Shown here piece by piece: positions 50,291 to 58,076 of a stretch of 64,000 nt of DNA; position 1 is the first letter of the stretch; every line of letters starts with the position of its first letter. Position numbers and translations under genes: made by a program. The DNA comes from Streptomyces sp. CHD11 (lineage in GTDB: Bacteria > Actinomycetota > Actinomycetes > Streptomycetales > Streptomycetaceae): the NCBI RefSeq assembly GCF_018638295.1, contig NZ_JABTTS010000026.1:124106-188105 (forward strand), read 5' to 3'. The notes under the pieces are model-generated. The model had not been told where the DNA came from and did not search any database. It saw only the letters and a list, made by a program, of their open reading frames with translations.

Positions 50291-50586
50291 GAGCGCCGGA
50301 TCCGCGGCGGCGGGCCGCCCGCTGGAACCCGCGGACGCGCACCGCGCGGGCGGGGCGGACTGCGGCCCGTCCGCCCCACGGTCCGGCGGCCCGGCGGTCC
50401 GCCAGGCCGACAGGCAGACCGGCCGATGAACCGGCAGTCCGGCAGCCGATCATCCGCCGCGCCCGTCCCCAGGAGCGCCCCACACCATGCGCGGCTCTGT
50501 GCAGCGCGGCGGCGGACACTCCGGTGGTCCGGAGTCCTGGTGCGCCGGGGCGGATCGCCCCGCCCCGGCGCCCGCGCCGGAGCGGG

Positions 50587-52077
50587 TCAGCCTGCCGCGA
50601 CGGTCTCCGCCGCCGCCACACCGCAGACGCGTGCCGCGCCGTGGGTGGCGATGTGCAGGGCGCCGCGCGGGGCGGACTGCGGTACGCCCATCTCCACCAC
50701 CACGGTGTCCGGGGCGGCGGTGATCAGCGTGTCCAGGGCGGTGCGCATCCACGGGTGGCGGTGCTCGTCGCGGACCACGGCGACGACGCGCCGGCCGGCA
50801 GCGGCCCTCAGGGCCACGTCACCGGCGTCGGGGCCGGTGAAGTGGCCGGTGACGGTGCCGGGCAGCAGCCGCTCCAGCTCCGCCCCGACGCCCCACGGGG
50901 TCTCGTCGCCCACGGCGATGTTGGGGGCGGGGTTGAAGGTGGCGACGTACACCGGACCGGTGACCGGCGTGGAGCCGGGGGCGCGGGTGACGGTCACCGC
51001 GCGGCGGGCCGCCGTGAGGCCGATCTCCGGTTCGGGGTCGGCCGTGGCCCCCGGGGACCGTCGTACGCCGGCGGTCCACTCGGCCAGGGCGCGCACCCGG
51101 GCGGCGGCGTCGGCGAGGCGTTCCTCCGGGAGTTCGCCGGAGCGTACGGCGTGCACCAGAGCGTCCTGGAGGCCCTGCACCGTGCCCTCGTCGCACAGTC
51201 CGCCGCCCACGCAGATGGCGTCGGCGCCGGCGGCGATGGCGAGGACGACCCCGTGCTCGAGGCCGTAGGTGCCGGAGATGGCGCGCATCTCCATGCCGTC
51301 GGTGACGATCAGCCCCTGGTAGCCGAGTTCGCCGCGCAGCAGATCGGTGAGGATGCGCCGGGAGAGCGTGGCCGGGCGGTCCGGGTCGAGGACCGGTACC
51401 CGGATGTGGGCGCTCATGACGGCCCGGGTGCCGGCCGCGATCGCCGCCCGGAACGGCTGCAGTTCACGCTCGTGCAGTGTCGTGGCGTCGAGGTCGATGT
51501 GCGGGACCGCGTGATGGGAGTCGACGCTGGTGTCGCCGTGGCCGGGGAAGTGCTTGGTGCAGGCCGCGACGCCGGTGGACTGCAGCCCTTCCACGTACGC
51601 GGCGGTGTGCCGTGCGACCAGGGCGGTGTCCCCGCCGAAGGAGCGCACGCCGATCACCGGGTTGTCCGCGTTGGCGTTGACGTCGGCGGACGGGGCCCAG
51701 TTGAAGTTGACCCCGCACTCGGCGAGCCGGCGGCCCAGTTCGCGGGCGACGCCCCGGGTCAGGCCGGTGTCGTCGACCGCGCCGAGTGCGTGGTTGCCGG
51801 GGAAGGAGGAACCGGTGCGGACCTCCAGGCGGGTGACGTCGCCGCTCTCCTCGTCGATGGCCACCAGCAGGTCGTCCCGCTCGGCCCGCAGCTGCGCGGT
51901 GAGGGCGGTGACCTGCTCGGCGGTGGTCACGTTGCGGCCGAAGAGGGCGACGGAGGCGAGGCCCTCGCCGAGCCTGCGGCGTATCCAGTCGGGCGCGGTG
52001 GTGCCGGCGAAACCGGGCTGCAGTACGGCCAGCGCGTCCCGGGTGAGGGTGTCGGTGCCGGTGGTGAATGTCGTCAT
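50587..52077 (-). CDS. dasD: GH3 beta-N-acetylhexosaminidase (DasD-like)
   Basis: 496 residues. GH3 N-acetylglucosaminidase (NagZ branch) motifs: LVAIDEESGDVTRL, NFNWAPSADVNANADNPVIGVRSFG, KHFPGHGDTSVDSHHAVP (the histidine loop used as acid/base in NagZ) and LIVTDGMEMRAI with the nucleophile Asp. A C-terminal region of about 170 residues follows the barrel. There is no signal peptide, so it is cytoplasmic. It follows the permease genes by 10 bp in a das-type operon and would cleave imported chitobiose or related GlcNAc saccharides. Confidence 0.88.
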   Translation of the reverse strand: MTTFTTGTDTLTRDALAVLQPGFAGTTAPDWIRRRLGEGLASVALFGRNVTTAEQVTALTAQLRAERDDLLVAIDEESGDVTRLEVRTGSSFPGNHALGAVDDTGLTRGVARELGRRLAECGVNFNWAPSADVNANADNPVIGVRSFGGDTALVARHTAAYVEGLQSTGVAACTKHFPGHGDTSVDSHHAVPHIDLDATTLHERELQPFRAAIAAGTRAVMSAHIRVPVLDPDRPATLSRRILTDLLRGELGYQGLIVTDGMEMRAISGTYGLEHGVVLAIAAGADAICVGGGLCDEGTVQGLQDALVHAVRSGELPEERLADAAARVRALAEWTAGVRRSPGATADPEPEIGLTAARRAVTVTRAPGSTPVTGPVYVATFNPAPNIAVGDETPWGVGAELERLLPGTVTGHFTGPDAGDVALRAAAGRRVVAVVRDEHRHPWMRTALDTLITAAPDTVVVEMGVPQSAPRGALHIATHGAARVCGVAAAETVAAG

Positions 52078-52086
52078 CGGGTGGCG

Positions 52087-52917
52087 TTATCCCTTCACGG
52101 CGCCCGCGGTCAGGCCGCTGACGGCCTTGCGCTGCAGGTAGACGAAGAGGATCAGGATCGGAATGGCGAAGAGCGACGAGGCGGCCATGGTCGCGCCCCA
52201 GTCGTTGCCGAACTGGCTCTGGAAACTGGACAGCCACAGGGGCAGCGTCTGCGCCTCGGCGTCCTTGTTGAGCACCAGGACGAGGGCGAACTCGTTCCAG
52301 GCGGTGATGAACCCGAACAGCGAGGTGGCCATCAGGCCCGGGGCGAGGAGCGGCAGGATGATCCGGCGGAACGCCTGGCCCCGGGTGCAGCCGTCGACCA
52401 TCGCCGACTCCTCCAGCTCCTTGGGTACGGCGGCGACGAAGCCGCGCAGCGTCAGGATGGTGAAGGGCAGGATCATCATCATGTAGAAGAGCGTCAGCGG
52501 TACGAGGCTGTTCAGCATGGACGCGTCCCGCACGATCATGTACATCGCGATGATCATGACTTCCCAGGGCGCCATCTGGGCCAGCATGAATCCGACGATG
52601 AAGCCGCGCCGCCCCTTGAAGCGCATCCGCGCCAGGGCGAAGGAACCGGCCAGCGCGATCAGCAGTGAGAAGACCACGGCCAGGATGGTGACCGTCAGCG
52701 AGTTGGTGACGTAGGTCCAGAAGTGGTCGACGTCGGTCGCGGTCTTGAAGTGTTCGAAGGTGAGGTCGGTCGGGAACCAGACCGGGTCCTCCGAGAGGAT
52801 GTCGCCGGTCGGCTTGAGGGCCGTGTTGAACATCCAGTACACGGGGAAGACGAAGCCGATGAACAGGACGACGGCCGTGGCGTTGGGCCACAGGCGGCCG
52901 AAGAGCGAGCGCTTCAC
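52087..52917 (-). CDS. dasC: Carbohydrate ABC transporter permease (DasC-like)
   Basis: 276 residues from GTG 52917, whose GTGA overlaps the stop of the preceding permease gene. Six membrane helices are visible, with the binding-protein-dependent transport motif EESAMVDGCTRGQAFRRIILPLLAPG (EAA loop). The N-terminus is VFPVYWMFNTALKPTGDIL, typical of the MalG-type subunit. With DasB it forms the membrane channel for the DasA-delivered GlcNAc saccharide. No ATPase gene is in the operon, which is usual because such Streptomyces systems share MsiK. Confidence 0.92.
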   Translation of the reverse strand: MKRSLFGRLWPNATAVVLFIGFVFPVYWMFNTALKPTGDILSEDPVWFPTDLTFEHFKTATDVDHFWTYVTNSLTVTILAVVFSLLIALAGSFALARMRFKGRRGFIVGFMLAQMAPWEVMIIAMYMIVRDASMLNSLVPLTLFYMMMILPFTILTLRGFVAAVPKELEESAMVDGCTRGQAFRRIILPLLAPGLMATSLFGFITAWNEFALVLVLNKDAEAQTLPLWLSSFQSQFGNDWGATMAASSLFAIPILILFVYLQRKAVSGLTAGAVKG

Positions 52918-53900
52918 AGCTCGTCCTCCTCTTGCTTGAGCACGATCCGCAGGTAGTAGGCGGTCAGGCCGAGCAGGATCGCGATGGTCAGGACGGCGAT
53001 CGCCGCGCCCATGCCGTAGTGCTGGTTGCCGACACCCTCGACGTAGGCGTAGACGGGCAGGATCTCGGTGAGCCGGTCGGGGCCGCCCTGGTTGATGAGG
53101 TAGACCTGCACGAACGCCTTGAAGACCCAGATGATCTCCAGGAACGTGGTGGCGTAGAGGAACGGCCGCAGGAACGGCAGGGTGACCGCGGTGAAGCCGC
53201 GCCAGGCGCCGGCGCCGTCGAGGGAGGCGGCCTCGTAGAGTTCCTTCGGGATCGTGGTGGTCGCGGCGTAGAGGTTGATCGCGACGAACGGGATGGACAT
53301 CCACACGATCAGTACGGTGATGACGAAGAAGGTCGACATCTGGCTGCTGGTCCAGCTGTAGTCGGCCATGGAGTGCCAGCCGAGCTTGTCCAGGACCCAG
53401 TTGACGACGCCGAAGCGCTGCGCGAACAGCCACTGGTAGACGGTGGTGGCGGCCACGATCGGCATGGCCCAGGCGAGCACCAGGCCCAGCAGCAGGGTGA
53501 ACCGCATCCACTTGCCGAGGCGGGCGAGCAGCAGCCCGACCAGTGTGCCCAGCACCATGATCAGGACGACGTTGGCCGCCGTGAAGAGGATCGAGCGGAG
53601 GGTGACCCGCCAGAAGTCCTCACTGGTGAGGGCCGCCTGGTAGTTGTCGAAACCGTTCCATTCGGTGGCGCGCTGGATCAGCTGCGTCATATTGAGGTTC
53701 TGGAACGACAGCAGCACGTCCTTGAGCAGCGGCCAGCCGAGCAGGAGCACGGAGGCCGCACAGGCGGGCAGCAGCAACAGGTACGGGGCGAGTGCGCCGA
53801 GGCGCGACGCCGCTCTCGGTGTCGGCCCGCCGGGTCCCCCGTCGTCCGCCTTGCGGACGTCCGCCGGGCCGGAGGGCGGCCGTTCGGTCTGCACGGTCAT
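52914..53900 (-). CDS. dasB: Carbohydrate ABC transporter permease (DasB-like)
   Basis: 328 residues from ATG 53900; an ATG 8 codons earlier lacks a ribosome site. A Pro-rich cytoplasmic N-terminus precedes six helices. The EAA motif is YEAASLDGAGAWRGFTAVTLPFLRP. It is the MalF-type partner of DasC. The gene begins 100 bp after dasA, and that gap contains a 21-C tract (53960-53980). Confidence 0.92.
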   Translation of the reverse strand: MTVQTERPPSGPADVRKADDGGPGGPTPRAASRLGALAPYLLLLPACAASVLLLGWPLLKDVLLSFQNLNMTQLIQRATEWNGFDNYQAALTSEDFWRVTLRSILFTAANVVLIMVLGTLVGLLLARLGKWMRFTLLLGLVLAWAMPIVAATTVYQWLFAQRFGVVNWVLDKLGWHSMADYSWTSSQMSTFFVITVLIVWMSIPFVAINLYAATTTIPKELYEAASLDGAGAWRGFTAVTLPFLRPFLYATTFLEIIWVFKAFVQVYLINQGGPDRLTEILPVYAYVEGVGNQHYGMGAAIAVLTIAILLGLTAYYLRIVLKQEEDEL

Positions 53901-53959
53901 GCTCGCGATCTCTCTTCTCGACATACTCGACGCCGGGGCGGGGGCCGGCGAGTGGCCGG

Positions 53960-53980
53960 CCCCCCCCCCCCCCCCCCCCC
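53960..53980. repeat. 21-nt poly-C tract between dasA and dasB
   Basis: An uninterrupted run of 21 C lies in the 100-bp gap between the dasA stop and dasB start. It may be a true slippery tract or a sequencing/assembly artefact. Confidence 0.9.
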
Positions 53981-54000
53981 GCTCCGTGCGCTCGCTTCGA

Positions 54001-55278
54001 CTACTGCTGCTGCGACAGGCGCTTGTTGAACTCGCCCTCGACCTGCTTGGCGGCCTCGGCCGGGGACTTGCCGTTCAGGACGGCGGTCAGGTACGTCTTG
54101 ATCGGGTTGGGGTCGTTCTCCACGGCGGCCCACTCCGGGATCAGCGGCGTGGTGCCACCGACGGCGGCGGCCGGCGCGGCGGCCTCGGCCGGGGCGTTGC
54201 CCTTCAGGTTGCTCTGCAGCGACTCCTTGTTGGGGATGACGCCGTTGAGCTTGGCCAGCTGGCCCTCGAACTTGTCGGAGAGGGCGATCCGCAGGAACTC
54301 CTTGGCGAGTTCCTGCTTCTTGCTGCCCGCGGCGACGGCGAGGTTGGAGCCGCCGAGGAAGACGCCCTCGGGCTTGTCGGCGGTGGCGCCGGGGATGGTG
54401 AAGTAGCCGATGTCCTTCTCGATCTTCGGGTTGGCCTCGATCGCGATGCCGGCTTCCCAGCCCATGCCGATGAACGCGCCGACCTTGCCGTCGGCGAAGA
54501 CCTCACCCTGCTGCGGGGTGGCCTCGTCCTTGTCCTTGGGCGCCTCGGACAGCGCCTGGAACTTCTTGTAGGTCTCCGCGGCGGCGGCGACCTTCGGGTC
54601 GTCGAGGTTGGAGACGTAGGTGTCGCCGTCCTTCCTGACCAGTTCGCCGCCCTCGCCGATCACCAGGCCGACGAAGTGGTACCAGTTCTGGCCGGGCAGG
54701 TAGATCGGCTCGGCGTCGGTCTTGTCACCGATCGTCTTGAGCGCGGTGTAGAACTCGTCGCGGGTCTTGGGCGTGTCCTTGAGACCGGCGTCCGCCCAGA
54801 CCTTCTTGTTGTAGAGGACGACGCGGTTGGCGAAGTACCAGGGCGCCGCGTACTGCTTGCCCTCGAAGACGGACGACTCGTTGAGCGACTCGGTCCACTC
54901 CGCGCCGATCTCGGTCTTCAGGTCGGCGAGGTCGGCGAGGCCGCCGGTCTTCGCGTAGGCCGGGGTCTGGGTGTTACCGATCTCGAAGACGTCCGGCGGG
55001 TTCTCCTCGGACAGCGACGTGGTCAGCTTCTGCTGGATGCCGTTCCACTGCTGGACCTCGAACTTGACCTTCGCCTTGGTCTTCTTCTCGAACTCGGCGG
55101 TGAGGTCCTTCTGCCACTGGTCCGGCGACGAGCCGTCCATCACCCACACGGTGAGCGTCTCGCCGGCGTAACCGTCCGCGCCTGCCTTCTTGTCGCCGTC
55201 ACCACTGTCGCCGCCACACGCAGCGACGGAGAACAACATGCCCGCGACCCCGATCGCGGCTATCAGCTTGCGCTTCAC
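54001..55278 (-). CDS. dasA: GlcNAc/chitobiose-binding lipoprotein (DasA-like)
   Basis: 425 residues from GTG 55278, behind GGAGG. A lipoprotein signal peptide (KRKLIAAIGVAGMLFSVAAC) has lipobox VAAC. The mature protein is a family 1 solute-binding protein (LTVWVMDGSSPDQWQKDLTAEFEKKT, FEIGNTQTPAYAKTGGLADL, VFLGGSNLAVAAGSKKQELAKEFL). It is first in the dasABC-glucosaminidase operon and divergent from the GntR regulator, exactly as in the Streptomyces das locus, where DasA binds chitobiose. A TTGACA-N17-CAAGCT promoter with two dre-type sites lies upstream. Confidence 0.92.
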   Translation of the reverse strand: MKRKLIAAIGVAGMLFSVAACGGDSGDGDKKAGADGYAGETLTVWVMDGSSPDQWQKDLTAEFEKKTKAKVKFEVQQWNGIQQKLTTSLSEENPPDVFEIGNTQTPAYAKTGGLADLADLKTEIGAEWTESLNESSVFEGKQYAAPWYFANRVVLYNKKVWADAGLKDTPKTRDEFYTALKTIGDKTDAEPIYLPGQNWYHFVGLVIGEGGELVRKDGDTYVSNLDDPKVAAAAETYKKFQALSEAPKDKDEATPQQGEVFADGKVGAFIGMGWEAGIAIEANPKIEKDIGYFTIPGATADKPEGVFLGGSNLAVAAGSKKQELAKEFLRIALSDKFEGQLAKLNGVIPNKESLQSNLKGNAPAEAAAPAAAVGGTTPLIPEWAAVENDPNPIKTYLTAVLNGKSPAEAAKQVEGEFNKRLSQQQ

Positions 55279-55376
55279 GCGCCACCCCTCCTCAGGAATG
55301 CCTTCCACACCCACGCCCTCGGCGGTGACCCCACAACGGCGCAACGGCTCGGCGGGCTGGGACCCGGCTTCCTCTA

Positions 55377-55428
55377 AATGGTTTAGACCAGCAAGGGGGA
55401 GCTTGGCCTAGACCTATGGCCCTGTCAA
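55377..55428 (-). promoter_or_regulatory. dasA promoter with two dre-type DasR sites
   Basis: The minus-strand -35 TTGACA (complement of 55423-55428), a 17-bp spacer and CAAGCT (complement of 55400-55405) form the promoter. Two sites resembling the known dre consensus ACTGGTCTAGACCAGT overlap it: CTTGGCCTAGACCTAT (55402-55417, between -35 and -10) and AATGGTTTAGACCAGC (55377-55392, just downstream). Both positions suit repression. Confidence 0.8.
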
Positions 55429-55510
55429 GGGTCGCGAACTCCTGCCCGGATAACAGCTCGGACACTCCCGGACGACGGCAGAACTCACCTCAAACAGGGA
55501 CGGCTTGAGG

Positions 55511-55526
55511 GTTGGACTAGACCAAA
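55511..55526 (+). promoter_or_regulatory. Third dre-type site, proximal to dasR
   Basis: GTTGGACTAGACCAAA keeps the TGG-CTAGACCA core. A TATAAC -10-like hexamer for dasR lies at 55542-55547, so the site covers the -35 region and fits autoregulation. The rest of the 371-bp dasA-dasR gap holds no gene. Confidence 0.7.
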
Positions 55527-55649
55527 GCGAGAACTCACCGTTATAACGGGATCGCCGAGCGTGCGGCGCCGAACCCGGCCGTCCGCCGACGTGCACCGCG
55601 GTCGGCACCTGCCGTCCGCGCGCCGGACACCGCAGCCGGAAGGCAGGTC

Positions 55650-56429
55650 ATGACCACGGACGTCAGCAGCGCCCAGGCCGGAACGGGGGCGCCGGGCCGT
55701 ATCGGTCGCGTTCCGAAGTATTACCGCATCAAGCAGCGGTTGCTGCAGATGACGGACGAGCGCGCACCCGGCGCCCCGATGCCGGCCGAGCGCCTGCTCG
55801 CCGTCGAGTTCCGCACCTCGCGCACCACGATCCGCAAGGCCCTGCAGGAGCTGGTGAGCGAGGGCCGGCTCGACCGGATCCAGGGCAAGGGCACTTTCGT
55901 GGCCCGGCCGAAGGTCTACCGGACGCTCCAGCTGACCTCGTACACCGAGGACATGCGGGCCCAGGGGCTCAACCCCGCCTCACAGGTCCTGGAGATCGGC
56001 TACATCGGCGCCGACGAGGAGCTGGCGGCCCTGCTGGAGGTGGAGCCGGAGGACAGGGTGCTGCGCATCGAGCGGCTGCGGCTCGCCGGGGGCGAGCCGA
56101 TGGCGATCGAGGCGACCCATCTGTCCGCGCGGCGCTTCCCCGACCTGCGCCGCAACCTCTCCCGCTACACCTCGCTCTACACCACCCTCGCCGAGGTGTA
56201 CGGGGTGCGGCCGGCGGAGGCCGACGAGACGATCGAGACCTCACCGGCGACCCCGCGGGAGGCGGGACTGCTCGGTACGGACGTGGGGCTGCCCATGCTG
56301 CTGCTGTCCCGCCACTCACGGGACGAGTCGGGCACGCCGGTGGAGTGGGTCCGGTCGGTGTACCGCGGCTCGCGCTACAAGTTCACGACGACACTGACCC
56401 GTCCAGGACCCGGCCCGTCCGGCTCCTGA
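55650..56429 (+). CDS. dasR: GntR/HutC family global regulator DasR (or close paralogue)
   Basis: 259 residues. The N-terminal GntR winged helix (KYYRIKQRLLQMTDERAPGAPMPAERLLAVEFRTSRTTIRKALQELVSEGRLDRIQGKGTFVARPK) is followed by a UTRA effector domain (LQLTSYTEDMRAQGLNP...VLRIERLRLAGGEPMAIEATHLSARRFPDL...TIETSPATPREAGLLGTDVGLPMLLLSRHSRD...VEWVRSVYRGSRYKF). It is very close to recalled S. coelicolor DasR, which is released from dre sites by GlcN-6-P/GlcNAc-6-P. It is divergent from dasA with dre-type sites between. The 5' GAAGGCAGG supports ATG 55650. Confidence 0.9.
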   Translation: MTTDVSSAQAGTGAPGRIGRVPKYYRIKQRLLQMTDERAPGAPMPAERLLAVEFRTSRTTIRKALQELVSEGRLDRIQGKGTFVARPKVYRTLQLTSYTEDMRAQGLNPASQVLEIGYIGADEELAALLEVEPEDRVLRIERLRLAGGEPMAIEATHLSARRFPDLRRNLSRYTSLYTTLAEVYGVRPAEADETIETSPATPREAGLLGTDVGLPMLLLSRHSRDESGTPVEWVRSVYRGSRYKFTTTLTRPGPGPSGS

Positions 56430-56487
56430 CCGGGGGCGGTTCATGCTCAACGCCGGTTATTTGAACGGTAGGTAAGAAGTACCTTCC

Positions 56488-56535
56488 TTGACAGAGCCCA
56501 TTGGTCCAGTCCAACATCCAGTGGTCTGAACCGCG
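56488..56535 (+). promoter_or_regulatory. Promoter with two dre-like sites ahead of the small biosynthetic operon
   Basis: TTGACA (56488-56493), an 18-bp spacer and CAACAT (56512-56517) form a plus-strand promoter. ATTGGTCCAGTCCAAC (56500-56515) overlaps the -10 and AGTGGTCTGAACCGCG (56520-56535) follows. They match the dre consensus at about 11 and 12 of 16 positions. The layout copies that at dasA. Confidence 0.6.
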
Positions 56536-56589
56536 CGTGGCGCATTCCCTGCGGATCCGCCGCGTGCACAGCCCGCACGGAGATCCCGT

Positions 56590-56811
56590 ATGGCCCAGCA
56601 CAGCCACCCGCGTCCGCCGCGGTGGGCGCACCGCGTGACACCGGAGGGACACCGGTACCCGGCCGGGTACACGAAACCGGCACGGGACACGTCTCCCTCT
56701 CACAGCCCGCTCGGCCCGCTCGACGACATCGATGTCACCGGGCGGGTCGCCCGCCACACCGTCCACCACGGCGGGACGAACCGTGCGCTCGGCCGCACCG
56801 GGGTGTCGTAG
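56590..56811 (+). CDS. Small His-rich protein at the head of the biosynthetic operon (candidate)
   Basis: 73 residues from ATG 56590, with GGAG 7-8 nt upstream and about 65 nt downstream of the predicted transcription start. About 88% of third positions are G or C, as in true genes here. The product has eight His and many Pro/Arg (HSHPRPPRWAHR, then PLDDIDVTGRVARHTVHHGG, ending RTGVS). It has no signal peptide or membrane helix. I do not recognise a family. It could be a precursor peptide, a metal-binding accessory or a leader ORF. The downstream oxygenase starts 225 bp later. Confidence 0.45.
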   Translation: MAQHSHPRPPRWAHRVTPEGHRYPAGYTKPARDTSPSHSPLGPLDDIDVTGRVARHTVHHGGTNRALGRTGVS

Positions 56812-56916
56812 ACCGGTCACGACACCACCTCCTTCGCGCCCCTCCGCTCTCCGCCCTGCCCCTTCCGTTCTTCTCTTCTCCCTTCAGCCCCCTTCTCGCA
56901 CTTCCCCCACTTCTCG

Positions 56917-56952
56917 CCGTTCCCGCCGTTCCCGTCGTTCCCGTCGTTCCCG
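56917..56952. repeat. Nine-bp tandem repeat (YCGTTCCCG) x4
   Basis: Four contiguous copies of CCGTTCCCG or TCGTTCCCG end a pyrimidine-rich stretch (about 56850-56952) and abut the heptamer array. Confidence 0.9.
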
Positions 56953-56956
56953 CTGT

Positions 56957-57005
56957 CCGCATGCCGCATGCCGCATGCCGCATGCCGCATGCCGCATGCC
57001 GCATG
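56957..57005. repeat. Seven-bp tandem repeat (CCGCATG) x7
   Basis: Seven perfect copies and one degenerate copy lie 32 bp before the oxygenase start. Each junction makes a GCATGC palindrome. The unit is not a multiple of three. Confidence 0.95.
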
Positions 57006-57036
57006 CCGCAAGTGATCCAGAGTTCCGGAGTACCGC

Positions 57037-58062
57037 ATGACGACGAACCACCGCCGTTTACACCGCGCCGCCTCCGAGCGCCCCTACTTCAGCGCCGATG
57101 GTGAGGCCTACCTCGCCGAGACGCAGCTGAGGCATCTGAAGAAGGACCTGCCCCTGCGGGTGCTCACCGAGGAGCAGTTCGCGTCCTGGCAGAACCACGG
57201 CTACGTGGTGGTCCCGGAGGCGGTCTCCCCCGACGCTGCCAAGCTGCTGCTGGAGTTCGCCTGGGAGTTCCAGGACCTCGACCCGCAGCGCCCCGACACC
57301 TGGTACCGGGAGCGCACCTTCCGCTCGGACCTCGACCGGGACCTGTTCGTCTACGGCTTCGTCGAGGCCTACCACCACCAGCTGATCTGGGACAGCCGGC
57401 AGACCCGGCGGGTCTACGACGCCTTCGTGGACGTCTGGGACTGCGAGGAGCTGTGGGTCACCCTGGACCGCCTGAACCTCAACCCGCCCAATGTGCGCAA
57501 CCGTTCGCGCTCACTGATCGATCCCACCGACGAGGGCTTCGACATCGAGCTGCACTGGGACGTGGACAGCACGGCGAGCGTTCTCCCGCAGCGGGTGCAG
57601 GGCATCATCGCGCTCACCGACACGGAGGACGACCAGGGCGGGTTCCAGTGTTCGCCGGAGCTCTTCCGCCGGTTCGACGAGTGGCGGGTCGGGCAGCCGG
57701 CCGACCGGGACCCGATCCGGCCCGGCACCGACCGGACGGAGTTCCCGGTGGTCCGCCCCCGGCTCAGCGCCGGTGACCTGCTGATCTTCAACGGCATGCT
57801 GGCGCACGGCGTGGCCGGCAACTCCTCGGCCGACGGGGTGCGCGCGGTGCAGTACCTGTCGATGATGCCCGCCCTGGAGGAACACGGCGAACTGCGCCGC
57901 TCCCGGGTGGAGTCCTGGCGCACGCTGAGCACACCCGACTGGAACGCGACCCTGCTCGGCGACGCCGTGAAGCACGAGTCCCTGCGCTACGGGCCGGCCG
58001 AACTCGACGAGCTGGGCCGCATGCTGCTGGGTCTCGACACATGGCACGAGCACACGCGATGA
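57037..58062 (+). CDS. Phytanoyl-CoA dioxygenase-family Fe(II)/2-oxoglutarate oxygenase
   Basis: 341 residues; GGAG precedes ATG 57037. The double-stranded beta-helix core shows the HxD pair in ELHWDVDSTASVLPQRVQGIIALTD, the distal His in FNGMLAHGVAGNSS, and an Arg for 2-oxoglutarate (DGVRAVQYLS). The N-terminal LTEEQFASWQNHGYVVVPEAVS is the usual PhyH entry. It would hydroxylate or otherwise oxidise a small-molecule (probably amino-acid-derived) or peptide substrate. It leads a tightly packed run of four plus-strand genes ending in an exporter. Confidence 0.88.
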   Translation: MTTNHRRLHRAASERPYFSADGEAYLAETQLRHLKKDLPLRVLTEEQFASWQNHGYVVVPEAVSPDAAKLLLEFAWEFQDLDPQRPDTWYRERTFRSDLDRDLFVYGFVEAYHHQLIWDSRQTRRVYDAFVDVWDCEELWVTLDRLNLNPPNVRNRSRSLIDPTDEGFDIELHWDVDSTASVLPQRVQGIIALTDTEDDQGGFQCSPELFRRFDEWRVGQPADRDPIRPGTDRTEFPVVRPRLSAGDLLIFNGMLAHGVAGNSSADGVRAVQYLSMMPALEEHGELRRSRVESWRTLSTPDWNATLLGDAVKHESLRYGPAELDELGRMLLGLDTWHEHTR

Positions 58063-58076
58063 GGCGGGGAACCGAC

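Noticed and set aside
49722..50621. 299-codon minus-strand frame opposite the ydeI relic
   Set aside because: Arg-rich, no motifs; explained as the antisense of decayed coding sequence.
56957..57005. Heptamer array as a CRISPR
   Set aside because: Repeats are contiguous with no spacers and only 7 bp long.
56732..57040. Plus-strand frame through the tandem arrays (MPHAACR repeats) ending in ATGA on the oxygenase start
   Set aside because: Ser/Arg/Pro-rich, overlaps the better small ORF and is largely simple repeat; mentioned only as a possible coupling frame.
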